From Trachythela sp. YZ-2020 (Eukaryota > Cnidaria > Anthozoa > Malacalcyonacea > Clavulariidae), in NCBI GenBank assembly GCA_016169945.1, contig JADLSH010000215.1, forward strand, positions 706,375 through 770,374: a DNA stretch of 64,000 nt, in the 5' to 3' direction. The position numbers and the translations under genes were made by a program. Positions within the stretch are counted from its first letter, which is position 1; each line of letters begins with the position of its first letter. Below the pieces are notes generated by a model that saw only the letters and a list, made by a program, of their open reading frames with translations, had not been told where the DNA came from and ran no database searches. Below are positions 46,076 through 56,770 of the stretch, in pieces.

Positions 46076-47004
46076 GACGCGACACTTCAGTGTTAAGGCC
46101 CAGACACACCGAACGCGATTTGGCAACGCAGCGCGATTTTTCGATTTTGACTGAAATATAACTTTGATCCTGTTTCATGTTTTTCAAATATTCAGAAGCG
46201 CTATAACAGTTTGAGTTATTTGGCCTGCATATCTTTTAAAATTTCCTTCCATAGACGGTTTTATTTACTTTTAAAAACTGAAAAATCGCGTCGCGTTGCC
46301 GAATCGCGTCCGGTGTGTCTGGGCCTTTACGGGTATATCATTTTGCTTCGATTTTATTGTATTGATTATCACACATAGTTGTCGGCAAAATGTCTGGATA
46401 AAGGTTTGAACTGGGTTTATATTACGCAGCCCTCTATAGAATGCAGATAGATAAATTAGCTAAAATATAGTTACTTGTATTTAAAACGTCGCGCAGTATT
46501 AGAGAATTCACGCAGACCGTGCGAAAAACGTTTACTGCCGTAACATGCGCGAAAGATAATCCGTGTGTGAATGTTTGCCACGGTGACACAAAATATTGAT
46601 AGTTAGGAATCTAATTAGAATTTATTCTATAGGACATGCATGTATAATATTTATTTCGCATTGTCCATGTCCAGTGTCCAAATTGAAACTGCGCGAAAAT
46701 CTCGCATCAGTATTGTTATACGTATATGTACTAAAGAAAAGTATCTAAAATTTGCCCTCTCTTTCTTAAAGATCTAGAAAGATATATATTTTGCCCCCTC
46801 TTTCATAAAAAAGATATAGAGATTTCTTCAATTTCTTGAACTTCTCTCGCCATATTTTTCTATTTTCGACCCTCGACATGCATTTTTCGACCCTCGACAT
46901 TCTACCCTCGCCCTCGACCTATTATACCCTCGCCCTCGACCTATTATACCCTCGCCCTCGACCTATTACCCTCGACCCTCGACCCTCGACTATTAGTCAA
47001 ACTC
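46076..47004. repeat. Right arm of the long-TIR element
   Basis: Reverse complement of the left arm apart from point differences and the 231 bp MITE insertion at 46096-46326. It ends with the CCCTCGAC minisatellite and CTATTAGTCAAACTC. Confidence 0.85.
46096..46326. mobile_element. PIF/Harbinger-like MITE, 231 bp, with empty site in the other arm
   Basis: Ends AGGCCCAGACACACCG and CGGTGTGTCTGGGCCT, flanked by TTA at 46093-46095 and 46327-46329. The equivalent place in the left arm (near 45000) is uninterrupted with a single TAA/TTA. This shows directly what was inserted and duplicated. Confidence 0.92.
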
Positions 47005-47413
47005 GAACACAACTCACAAGTTTCCGCAACGACAACATCAACGTGTCAGACAGTCACGCAATCTCATCAACACGTTATACTTGTTCTCCTTATTTTCCAT
47101 CTACCATGACAAAGTTTGCATGTGCTTAGCCTTAGTCTTAGAACACCTACAAACCTTCATTTCGATTATATTTGGGAATTCAAATCGCTACAGTGCGATG
47201 GCGATGACTTGCGACATGTGTTCTCAATTGAACGGGCAGCTTTTGTAATTTGTGACTTGTTCACGATCATCACGCAATCATTATAGTCTATACAGTGGAT
47301 TATTATTATAGATCATCACGCAAGGAAAGTAACTTAAACAAATGCAGCAAATATATGAAAACTAATAATGTATTATAATATAATTATGAATTTATTATAC
47401 AATGTATTTCAAC

Positions 47414-48158
47414 TTACATAAGAGACGGTAACCATCTGTATAATCTTTTCTCCATATATACAACATTTGTCACTTCAATGAGATCATCGGCAGCAACTGT
47501 CGTCTCAGAATAGTACGAAGCAACCCCTTTTCCGTCAGCTATCATTGAGCGACCATAAGAGACTTTGCAATCTTTACATCGAAGCATTAGTTTCGTACAT
47601 GGTCTAGGGCCAGTGATTGTGTACAAAGTACAACTGCTTGGGGTATTTGGAGCTGACAAAACGGCGCCGCAACTAATGCAGTCCTCAACAGGAGTAGCAA
47701 TGAAGCGACCAAAATTTAATTTCTCTCTTTTGCTGAGAGCGCATAAGGCCTCCTCGAAATCGGCAGAATAATTCCCCACAAAAGGGCAATCAGGCGCAAA
47801 TTCTTCCAGAAAAGAAACGATCTCTTCAACCAACATCACGGAAAATCGCTCAGGACACAAGAAATTGATTATAGTAAAGATAATGTTACATCTACTGTTC
47901 TTGTATTTTGCATAGGATTTAGGTACATGTCTTATCGCTAACAAAATCCACATAATCCCGTCTAGTCCGTACATGAACGCGAGCAAGCCAACAACGTCGA
48001 AATTTACATGCTTGTTTAAACGCCTCACAGTCTCCGTCAAATTCTTTAAATTAAGTTTACTTTTAAAAACATTTATCTCGTTTAAAAATTATTTTCTCTT
48101 GGATTTCTCGCAAAATGGCTTCAGCAGAAAAGTCGACTCTTGCCTTTTTCGATGCCAT
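47414..48158 (-). pseudogene. KDZ-transposon-associated cysteine-cluster (CxC) protein, frameshifted exon
   Basis: From ATG at 48158 the minus strand reads MASKKARVDFSAEAILREIQ, then hits a stop. An extra base in the A run at 48065-48069 (T run on the coding strand) shifts frame, after which 200+ residues stay open. Landmarks are NFDVVGLLAFMYGLDGI, a CISCG...C..C pair of cysteine knuckles (ISCGAVL, LRCKDCKVSYG) and YRWLPSL. The terminal TAA overlaps a strong donor (AT|GTAAGT near 47418), so the exon probably continued elsewhere. Proteins of this type accompany Kyakuja-Dileera-Zisupton transposases in cnidarians; that assignment rests on recognition of the pattern, not a search. It is just outside the right end of the 44.3-47.0 kb element, in convergent orientation to the OTU exon. 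Confidence 0.6.
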
Positions 48159-48192
48159 GCTTTATATGTGCGTGTTTAATTATATTATAGTC

Positions 48193-48405
48193 AAGCGAGC
48201 TTTATAATATAATGCACGGAAAACAGCCCTCCTGCGGCTACTACGCTAACTACGCGTAGTAAGATGCTTTACCGTGCATGTTAATATAGCCTTACGTGTT
48301 TACATATGGACTGTCATAGTCGAGCGTGTTTTATATTAGAATTGCACGGAAATACAGGACCTCCTGCAGCTACTACGCTAACTACGCGTAGTAAGACCGT
48401 AGTGG
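48193..48405. repeat. Imperfect duplication with ACTACGCGTAGT palindrome
   Basis: Two copies (about 48193-48290 and 48318-48405) share CGAGC(T/G)T..TTATA, GCACGGAAA and CTACTACGCTAACTACGCG. Confidence 0.75.
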
Positions 48406-48651
48406 CAAAAATATTGTTCATAAAATAAGCCACGCATGTTTATAGTTGACGGTTATTAACTACACTATTTGTTCATCAATCTCCCTTGCAGCTGGTAGTT
48501 GTGACATGTGCGAAGTAGGCTAATTACCATTTGCCTTTGAAGATTTGCATCTGACACTTCGAACCATGTTTAGTTTCTGTCCAGACCTATGCGGTAACTA
48601 TTTAAACTGTTGTTTGAAATTCACGAAATACTTGTCGACGTCGATAACCAA

Positions 48652-49030
48652 TAAAACCATGAACCCAGTCCAACCCAGTGGCGGAAATTTAAAACCATAT
48701 AACCAAAGACCACAAAACCATAAACTGTAGTACTAGTACCATAAACCATGGAACTATCAAATATAGAACCACAGAACCATTTACCACAAAACAACAAAAC
48801 CATAGAACCCTATACCCATAAACCATAGAACCATAAATCATAGGACTATAAAACCAAAGGATCATGGAACCTCAAAACCAGAAAACCAGAAACCATAGAA
48901 CCACCTAATAATACAACCACGAAACCTTAACCATAAACCATTGACCTTGTTATATGGAACCAGAAACTACAGAAATATAAACCATATATAAACACCGAAC
49001 AATAGAATCATAAACCACAGAACATAATTG
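48652..49030. repeat. ACCATAAA-type degenerate tandem repeat
   Basis: Irregular tandem units ACCATAAAACCATAGA, ACCACAAA and similar fill the stretch. It is low-complexity and non-coding. Confidence 0.8.
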
Positions 49031-49468
49031 AGGGAAGCACGGGTGTCAGGTGCGGTTAGCGTGCTGCCCCTTACCTCTGAGTGAAGCCGGCTATACAGCA
49101 GGTCGCTAAGCAAACTGTAGGGGGGTCCGGGGGCATGCTTCCTCGGAATATTTTGAATTGTGGAGTCTCTGAAATGGGATTTCCTGCGTTCTGTGGAAGA
49201 TTTGGCATGCAGAAACCAGGTTATTTTGTGCATTTTGCATTTCAGGCAGCGAAGGATCTGACATCTTCGTATTACCACTTCTACTTTGGGGGGGGGGGGG
49301 TCCTAAATCCCCCCTACCACGCCGTCCCTGATTTCTTCAACATTGGGTTTCTGTTTGCCAGAAATCACGGCTTTCTTGAAATAACTCTTAGAACGCGGGC
49401 ACGTATAAATTAATGCAAACGCAGCGCATGCGTCGGTTAAAAAGCCGATTATATATTAAGAGGTTTTC

Positions 49469-49697
49469 ACTTGTTTCCATCTATCAAACTGACGTTACGC
49501 AATTTTCCCGATTTTCAAAGATTTCATATTCGTTTTTCTTGATTTTTCTTCATCAATTTGATTAGGGTTAGATTTAGGGTTAGGTTTTGGGTTAGGGGTT
49601 AGGGTAGGTTTTAGGGTTAGGGTCAGCTACAAAGTTTTTAACTTTACTTCAAAGTTGAAAAAATGACGTAACGTCAGTTTGGTAGATGGAAACAAGT
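49469..49697 (+). mobile_element. MITE with TTAGGG-rich core
   Basis: ACTTGTTTCCATCTATCAAA at the left is inverted at the right (GTTTGGTAGATGGAAACAAG). The centre is GGGTTAGATTTAGGGTTAGG-like sequence. The opposite-orientation copy is at 28350-28576. It ends about 200 bp upstream of the dioxygenase ATG. Confidence 0.85.
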
Positions 49698-49892
49698 GGC
49701 GACCTATATAAGATTATATAACAACTACTAACAATTTTAATACAACAAGCAACAACCAGTTTGTTCATCCAAAACTTCGGACTTTGGATACGTCTTGAGA
49801 TCAAAGAAAAATCTAGGAAGTTAGCAGAGATTCCATATTTTCTAAGAAAGCGTATTAAACGTACGGGAAGTCGGGAACTGTGTTTGTACAGA

Positions 49893-51091
49893 ATGTCGAA
49901 TGATACCTTTGAAGTGGGAATACCGGTAATTGATTTATCAGGTTTAGTACAAGATGCTAACAATCAGAATGAATGTATGAAGACAACAAAATCTATCGCT
50001 GAAGCATGCAGAGATTACGGTTTCTTCTATATCAAAAATCATGGTGTGAGTGAAGATGTACAGATTAATTTATTTAACGCTTTAAAGAAATTCTTTGCAT
50101 TGCCTCTGGGTGAGAAAGAAAAAATCAAATCACAAGGAACACCAGGTATGGTGGGTTACTTTAAATTTCAAAGTGAAACAACAGCATACTTGGTAAATGA
50201 TGCCCCTGACTGGCGAGAAGGGCTGTATGCTTTCGGTGATGAACTTCCAGACTCACACCCAAGTAAAGAGAAATTTCCACTTGTTACACAGAGAAATTTA
50301 TTGCCTGAAGATTTCAAGGAAGTTCTTGATGCTTATCATGAAGAACTGAAAGTACTGGGTTTCAAAATAATGAATGCTTTAGCACAAGGCATGGGTAGGT
50401 AATATATAGTAACTCTGTAACTGTATGTGTAATCAAGTGGAATGTTTGTACCAGATGATTAATTTAACCTATTAAGTGGCAATGTTCCCTCATGCACCCT
50501 ACATTGTTATTGTACTAGTTTCCTCAGACAATTCACTCATTCTATTAAACAACAATGGTGCATGCTATTCATTTTGTATTACTCTTTATAGGGGTAAAGG
50601 AAGATTTTTTCATTAAAAAATTTCATCCATATTCCTCAACGACCATCGGCATGTACCATTACCTTCCAAGCACTAACCAACAAAATGAAATCTGCTGTGG
50701 AGAACATACAGATTATGGTACGCTAACAATTCTTATGCAAGATGATGTTGGAGGTCTGGAGATAAGAGGTGAAGATGGTAAATGGATCCCGGCTCCACCT
50801 ATCCCAGGGACATTTGTCATTAATCTTGGAGATATGCTGGAAGTATGGACCAATGGTTCATACAAAGCCACAATGCATCAAGTCAGGAAATCACAAAGTG
50901 GAAGAGATCGTATTTCTGTCGCATACTTCTTTGGTCCACAGTTGGAAAGTGTTGTGAGCCCTCTTGAGATAAAAAATCCATTGATTCCATTCAAAGACAG
51001 GGAACTGAACAGTAATATTGAATTGCCAGTAGTATTTGGAGAATTTTTGGAAGAAAAGTACCGAGGCACTTTCCCTGATCATGATTACTGA
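49893..51091 (+). CDS. Isopenicillin-N-synthase-like 2-oxoglutarate/Fe(II) dioxygenase
   Basis: Two exons, 49893-50394 and 50592-51091, join across a 197 bp intron (G|GG) to give 333 residues, normal for the family. The N-terminal DIOX_N region has IPVIDLS and YGFFYIKNHGV. The C-terminal jelly roll has the iron ligands H-x-D (GEHTDYGTLTIL) and distal His (ATMHQV), plus the 2-oxoglutarate-binding R-x-S (DRISVAYF). The ATG at 49893 was chosen because IPVIDLS is normally near the start; 44 open codons upstream look like 5' UTR. Such enzymes oxidise small molecules or side chains using O2 and 2-oxoglutarate; the substrate cannot be told. No defect is visible. Confidence 0.93.
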
Positions 51092-51900
51092 ACACTATAT
51101 GCCCACTATACCGCACAATTAAATTATGTTGTTGCACTCTGATTGGTCAATGTTAAACTTCTGAATGCAATTACAGGCACCCTGTGAGATCAGAAATTAT
51201 TATTACCATGACCCACCTACACATATAGCCTAATTACAGTGGTACACTCTTTAATAGGAGGGACAAGGAGGGCTTGGATTTGTTGGAAAATAGGAACTGC
51301 TTCAGCTGCTAGAAAACCTTCTTCTGTTGTAAACATGGGAATGTAAGATTAGGATTAGATGAGTAAGATATAAGGATATTAAGAAAATTAAACATTGTCA
51401 TTGATCTGCTAGATTAAACCGGACTGATGCAATCGATTAAAATCTATGGTTGGAAAGCCAATTGATCAAATCTAAATTAATCAATAGCAATTAACTTATT
51501 GATATTGATTACCAACCAATAGTTGCAGCATTCAGTCTGTTGTTTCAGTCGATTGCTGTTGATTGTCATTGATTTTTTGTCATTGACTTATGGTCTTAGT
51601 ATATTTGCACCTGGCAGGCACTGGCAACATCATTGCAGAATGTGGTTAGTTCATTAATTGTTATTTATAATCTATCCAAAACGATTAGTATATTGATTGT
51701 TATCAATAATTGAAACCAATCAATAAGGTCACAAAAACATCACCCATCAATTGTTCATTAATCTTCTAATCAATCGAATAATTTATATTGATCTGCTATA
51801 TCAATCGATTAATTTATATTGGTTGTTCATAATTGACATAGATTGTATTACCATTGATTTCATCAATTGCATAGGCCGGGTAGATTAAGAGATATTAGGC
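51092..51900. repeat. ATTGATT-rich degenerate repeat
   Basis: From about 51400 to 51870 the sequence is a loose array of AATCGATTAA, ATTGATT and AATCAAT, self-complementary at many points. No gene. Confidence 0.5.
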
Positions 51901-52615
51901 CCTTACCTAAGACGCGTATTATATAATACTCGAACACACTCGTATAAATGGTCAAATTCTAGTAAGTCGCGACTTAAATAAGAACAGGGGTTCAGGCTGT
52001 AATTCCACAATAAGTCGCGACTTATTAGAATTTGACCATTTATACGAGTGTGTTCCAGTGAGCTCCATATATATCTGGAGTAAGAACTTCTAATGTTCGG
52101 CCAATAGGCCAAGTGAAGCCAAGATGGCGGCAATTGACGTCCAAACTCATGAAGGTCATAAACAGTTTTAATACCATTTTTTTCAGCTAATTCCAGGGTT
52201 TTTTCTAACAGATCGTATCGCTAATCAAATTATTAGTTCATAAAATCATAATGTTATTGTTTAAATCGAAGTAAAAACACGACATTTTGGCACACTCCTT
52301 GCCGGCTTGTGCAAACCGCGCGGTCGAAAATAATAGAAAGGGATTGGCACTGGACGTCAATTTCCGCCATCTTTGGCTTCACTTTTTGGACCCAAGTTCG
52401 GTTACAATTCCATGACACGCACGAAATAGGGTTAGGGTTAGGGATTGGGTCGGGATTGGGGTCAAGATCAAAGAGAAATATTCGTGATTGCGTGTCATGG
52501 AATTATAACCGTAAGTTCTCACTCCAGATATATATATATGGAGCTCACTGGTGTGTTCGCGTCCTATATAAGACGCGTCTTATGTATAAAGTCGCGACTT
52601 ATTTTCTCCCGTATA
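51900..52615. mobile_element. Composite palindromic element with TTAGGG-bearing insert
   Basis: CCAGTGAGCTCCATATATAT near 52045 pairs with ATATATATGGAGCTCACTGG near 52530, and GAAGCCAAGATGGCGG with CCGCCATCTTTGGCTTC. The inner block 52408-52493 (CCATGACACGCACG ... CGTGTCATGG, with GGGTTAGGG) belongs to the 18509 family. Confidence 0.65.
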
Positions 52616-52679
52616 AATGGCCCTATTGTTACAAATAATGCATATACTTATATTGTTTTGTTAGCAATAACTATAAATT

Positions 52680-53160
52680 ACAATCATTGCTTCTTGCTTA
52701 CTCTAAATGCTTGCCTACCTGTATATTTGATAAGCTCATTATTCAAACTTCACTTGGATAAGCCAAATACTGAATTCATGAAAAAGAGCTTTTCATATCG
52801 AGGAGCCTCCGCATGGAACAACTTGCCAAATGATATTACTGGAAGGCAGGCACAACTGTCCAGGAATAGCTTTAAACATTTACTTAATAGCTACTTCCGA
52901 AATTTACCAAACCCAATTTGAGGTGACGTTTTGTGGATCTGTGGGAGGTCTTGCAATTATTTTATAAATATATAATTCTGATTATTTGTGTAATATAGAG
53001 TTTGTACGCTTGAATACTTTTTAAACTTAAAATATTTAACGGGCCTTTGTCCACTTGTATAAGACATAAGAGTTAGTATGCACAATGAGTACATTTACTT
53101 GTTTATGTTATTTTTATCCATGTAATTATCTAATAAAATAATAATAATAATAACTCTCAA
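52680..53160 (+). pseudogene. Non-LTR retrotransposon 3' end (RT C-terminus)
   Basis: The + frame ends with SFSYRGASAWNNLPNDIT and SFKHLLNSYF, the family C-terminus also seen at 15700, with stop at 52919-52921. A 3' UTR and an ATAATAATAA tail follow (near 53143-53156), typical of a 5'-truncated insertion. Confidence 0.8.
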
Positions 53161-54250
53161 ATCCCAAGGACAGTGCAAAGTTTCAAACATCATTTTCTGA
53201 TTTTCCAACTTGCCACCAACGCACCGTCCATCCTCATAGTTTTAATTAGCGTATTACCTAAGTTGCTTATTTGCATAATTCGCGACCTCGTTGTGAATTA
53301 TAAATTGTACATCAAGATAAGACTGTATCTTTCCACGATTATTATATATTAAAGTTAAATATAAAGTTACAATTGATTGCATGCGAATGCAAGCGAATAC
53401 AGCGAATTTCTGCTATATGGCTGTAGTATCAAAGCTACAATGTTTATTGATTGACAGCTAGTTTACAAGATTAATTACCACCTAAGCAATCCTGTCTCCT
53501 TGACGCATTTGTATCATGCATTTCCCTCGTATTCGGTATTCCACTCAGCGTGGCTGCTAACTTCGGTCGCACAACATTGTCAACATTTATCGATTTTCTT
53601 CATTTTTTGTCGTTCTATTTCTAAAACATCACAGAATGATAGTACTTCATGTAGGACTATTATGTTACAGTAGCGTGTATATGGTGACTTCCCACAGTCC
53701 GAAGATTCACGAGTCCGAAGGTTCACAAGTCCGAAGGTTCACTTGTCCGAAGGTTCACTACTCCGAAATACGCGAGTTCTGAATTGCAATTATGCGTCCA
53801 ACTGGGTAGGAATAGGCACGAAAGAGTGAAAGACAGTTTTGGCACTTAGGCACAGGTTAAGGCGATGTTATACGCTTTTCAACTGCACGAAATTTGATTG
53901 GTTTGGCAACGCGTTCCTAGTTGGAAATTGTCGCGTGTATTAACATTTGCGCATGCACTTTAAATATGCAATTTTTTGCAGGGCAGTTCTTGACTCGTTA
54001 ACATTACGAAAATATATATTTCTTTCGATGCACATTTCTTTATGTAGCTTTACACAAATGACAAAATTGCTCTGCTAGTATTGAGAATTCTTCAAAGGAT
54101 AGTTGAATATTGCGATATATACGCATATTTAAATGTTCCCCGATCTCAGTGAGACCATGCAATACCTGTATCCTTCCTTATATAAGTTTTAAAAGTACAT
54201 ATTTAAACATTTATCGTAGAAAAATGCGACGAGTGTAGCATGAACCGAAC
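53161..54250. other. No supported gene; short GTCCGAAGGTTCAC tandem repeat
   Basis: Near 53697-53772 the unit GTCCGAAGGTTCAC is repeated about five times with variants. The rest of this kilobase shows no recognisable feature. Confidence 0.5.
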
Positions 54251-54258
54251 ACTAACTG

Positions 54259-54893
54259 CAGGTTTTTTAAGAAAATTTAGAACTGCACATTCTGTCATAC
54301 TGTCACAACATGTCAGGGCCTTTTTTAGTAAATGGTTAGTGTGTGGGGGGGGGAGGGTGGAGGGCATCAACGAAAAGGGACCTAACAAGAATGTGGTATA
54401 TTGAAGGTGTGTGGATCTGGTGGGGAGACTGGGGTCCTCCCCCAGAAAATTGTTGTATTTTTGAGTTTCTGTGGCTTGATTTCCTGCATTTTCAGAGAAA
54501 TATCCCATCTAAACAGACTGAGCTTTTGGTATAAAAGCAATGTTTTGTTATGAGAATACCATAACTCTCTTCTGAACTAAGTCATTTTCCCCTCTTTTGC
54601 TTATACTTTGCCCCACTAACTGATTCTCATCCCTACAAATAGAAACGATGCTGAAAATTGTCAACAAAAACTATATTGTTAAGTTTGTCATGTTATGAGA
54701 AAATAAATATTCTGGTACTGCTTTTGTTATTGAATTCCATTTCTTCCTTCGATTACTTTAGTAGTTTTCTACAATGAATATCCATATCCTGAAAGTTCGT
54801 ATTTTCTTCAACTGCACAAAGTTTTTCTTAGGGTTGCACAAATTGATTTAGAACTGCACATTTTGTGTAGAACTGCACGTTAAAAAAAACCTG
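54259..54893. mobile_element. hAT-like element, copy 1
   Basis: Ends CAGGTTTTTT and AAAAAAAACCTG with subterminal GAACTGCACATT boxes. It is inverted relative to copy 2 (55742-56232). The 8 bp at its right (CTTTCGGC, 54894-54901) is the reverse complement of the 8 bp right of copy 2. A G run is at 54344-54353. Confidence 0.65.
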
Positions 54894-55741
54894 CTTTCGG
54901 CTCCAACAAACGACGTTCTATTGTCCGAAATAATGGTTGTATGCCATCCGTGATGAGCTGCGAAACGTCGCAAAGCATGGAGAAAAGCTTCGGTGGACAA
55001 ATCCTGAACGATTTCTAAGTCGGTACAGCACGAACTGTCGCGCATGTGAACACAGCTCCCAGCTCTTAATCTTCTTGTTTCTGCCATACTTGAGGTGGAA
55101 TGGACCAAACAGATCTACTCCAGTTACCGGAACTTACCGAGAATGGTGGCAAAAACAGCTTTAGCCTCTCTGGAGGTAGGTCGGCAATCAGTGTAGTATA
55201 AGAATATTGCCGGAGTTTTCGACAGGTAACGCAACCCTCACCATCTTCTTCACTAAGTTTATGCCACGAACAATCCATAATTTCCTTCGGGTTTCACAAA
55301 GCGTACGTTCGCGACCTGCATGGAATACGCGGTTGTGGGAGTCTTTGGCGACTAACTTCGAGATAACGTGGTCCGCTTGCAACAACCTTGGCTTGGTTTT
55401 CGCCGTAGGACAAGGGGTGCGGGTAAGTCTTGAAAACCTCGATGGGTCGATGATGGTACTTGTTACAGCTGGGTGTAGAGCAAATAGGGGTTTGTTGGAT
55501 TTCACTTCGGGTATTTCATGTAATTCTTTCGCGACTTCTGTAGGCCATTCCTCGGGATTCTTTCTCAGGAACGAAGGACCATTCATCCATCGTCCATTCA
55601 TTTCGTGAACACGACTAAGGTCGTCGGCTGGGTTGAGGTTTGTTGGAACATATCGCCGAATGGTGGTTCTCATGACGCTTGGATTTCTGCAACTCGTATG
55701 ACACCAACGAAAGATTTCAATACGGTAGATTCTGAACGAAG
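54894..55741 (-). pseudogene. BEL/Pao retrotransposon pol fragment (RNase H tail, Zn-knuckle, integrase start)
   Basis: On the minus strand, from 55741 down: a RVAEIQ-type RNase H end, NPADDLSR, WMNGPSFL and EWP motifs, an H-x..H region (HNRVFHAGRERTL) preceding integrase, and then DLSTEAFLHALRRFAAHHGW and SDN of the integrase core near 54930. Several frameshifts are present (three partly overlapping open segments). BEL/Pao elements are LTR retrotransposons of animals. The 3' continuation is not downstream on this strand but at 56233 on the other. Confidence 0.85.
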
Positions 55742-56232
55742 CAGGGTTTTTTTTAACGTGCAGTTCTACACAAAATGTGCAGTTCTAAATCAACTGATTT
55801 GTGCAACTCGCAGGGTCTTTTTTAACTAATATACTGGGAGCCAAAGCCCCCCCCCCCCCTCCAGCCCCCATGTTAGCCCCCCAGTAAACTACTCCCCCCC
55901 AGCGAAGGTCCCTTTTGTCCAAAGTATAAGCATAAAAGGGGAAAATGACTTAGTTCAGAAGAGAACCTTTGCTTTTGTACCAAAAGCTCACTCTGTTTAG
56001 ATGGGATATTTCAAAAATTGTCTCTGAAAATGCAGGAAATCAAGCCACACGGAAACTCAAAAATACAAAAAAATTCTGGGGGAGGACGCACAGACCCCTC
56101 ACAAGATCCACACACCTTCAATATACCACATTCTTGTTAGGTCCCTTTTCGTTGATGCCCCCCCACTAACCATGACATGTTGTGACAGTATGACAGAATG
56201 TGCAGTTCTAAATGTTTCTAAAAAAAAACCTG
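55742..56232. mobile_element. hAT-like element, copy 2 (inverted)
   Basis: Ends CAGGGTTTTTTTTAACGTGC and AAAAAAAAACCTG, followed by GCCGAAAG (56233-56240). It shares GGAAAATGACTTAGTTCAGA and CAATATACCACATTCTTGTT with copy 1 in the opposite sense. A C run lies near 55849-55862. An additional CAGGGTCTTTTTT end inside (55811) suggests a further nested copy. Confidence 0.65.
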
Positions 56233-56770
56233 GCCGAAAGTGAGCTGACGATGCTTTTAAAGGAAGGAAAACGAGAGATTGAAGATTTCGCTGTCAACCA
56301 CAAGTTGTAATGGAAATTTAACACACGGCTGAGTCCTAACCAGGGAGGAATCTTCGAAAGTATGGTGAAGCAAACGAAGACTGCTTTAATTTGCGAGTGA
56401 TAGTCGGTCAACGAGTCCTATCCTGGAACGAAATTAAACGTCGACTGTTTTTGATGAAGTGGAATGCCTTGTAAACAGTCGCCCCCTCGGATACCCTTCC
56501 AACGACGCGAATTACTTTCAACCCTTGACCCCATATCACTTCATCCTTGGTCGTGCAACGGCTGATGCTCCACAACGTCCTTTCCGAGAGGTCAAGAATT
56601 GTCGAAAAAGTTTTGAATACGTCCAGCCATTGGTCTAACAGTTCTGGAGTCGGTTTCAGCGAGAGTACCTTCAAACCTGATGCAAAGAACGAAGTGGAAG
56701 CAGGGGCGCACATTCCAAAAAAGTTTGGGGGGTATCCATTATTCAGAGACCGACTGTTTGACCACATCAA
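56233..56770 (+). pseudogene. BEL/Pao integrase C-terminal fragment
   Basis: The + strand reads ELTMLLKEGKREIEDF, PNQGGIFESMVKQTKTAL and, in another frame, VNSRPLGYPSNDA and PYHFILGRATADAP. These are integrase C-terminal and adjoining BEL/Pao tail motifs. Stops and shifts interrupt it. It is the natural continuation of the minus-strand fragment ending at 54894, now in reversed relative orientation. Confidence 0.8.

Larger units (their letters stand above)
44299..47004. mobile_element. 2.7 kb long-TIR, Mutator-like element with 9 bp duplication
   Basis: Ends are GAGTTTGACTAATAGTCGAG and its inverse, flanked by the exact 9 bp direct repeat GAACACAAC at 44290-44298 and 47005-47013. The arms run about 44299-45018 and 46076-47004, the right one enlarged by a MITE. 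Roughly 700 bp TIRs and 9 bp duplications are typical of the Mutator (MULE) superfamily. The unique core (about 45020-46075) holds a + strand exon with an OTU catalytic box. No transposase was seen, so the copy is probably non-autonomous. The insertion lies in a short tandem duplication of host sequence. Confidence 0.85.
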
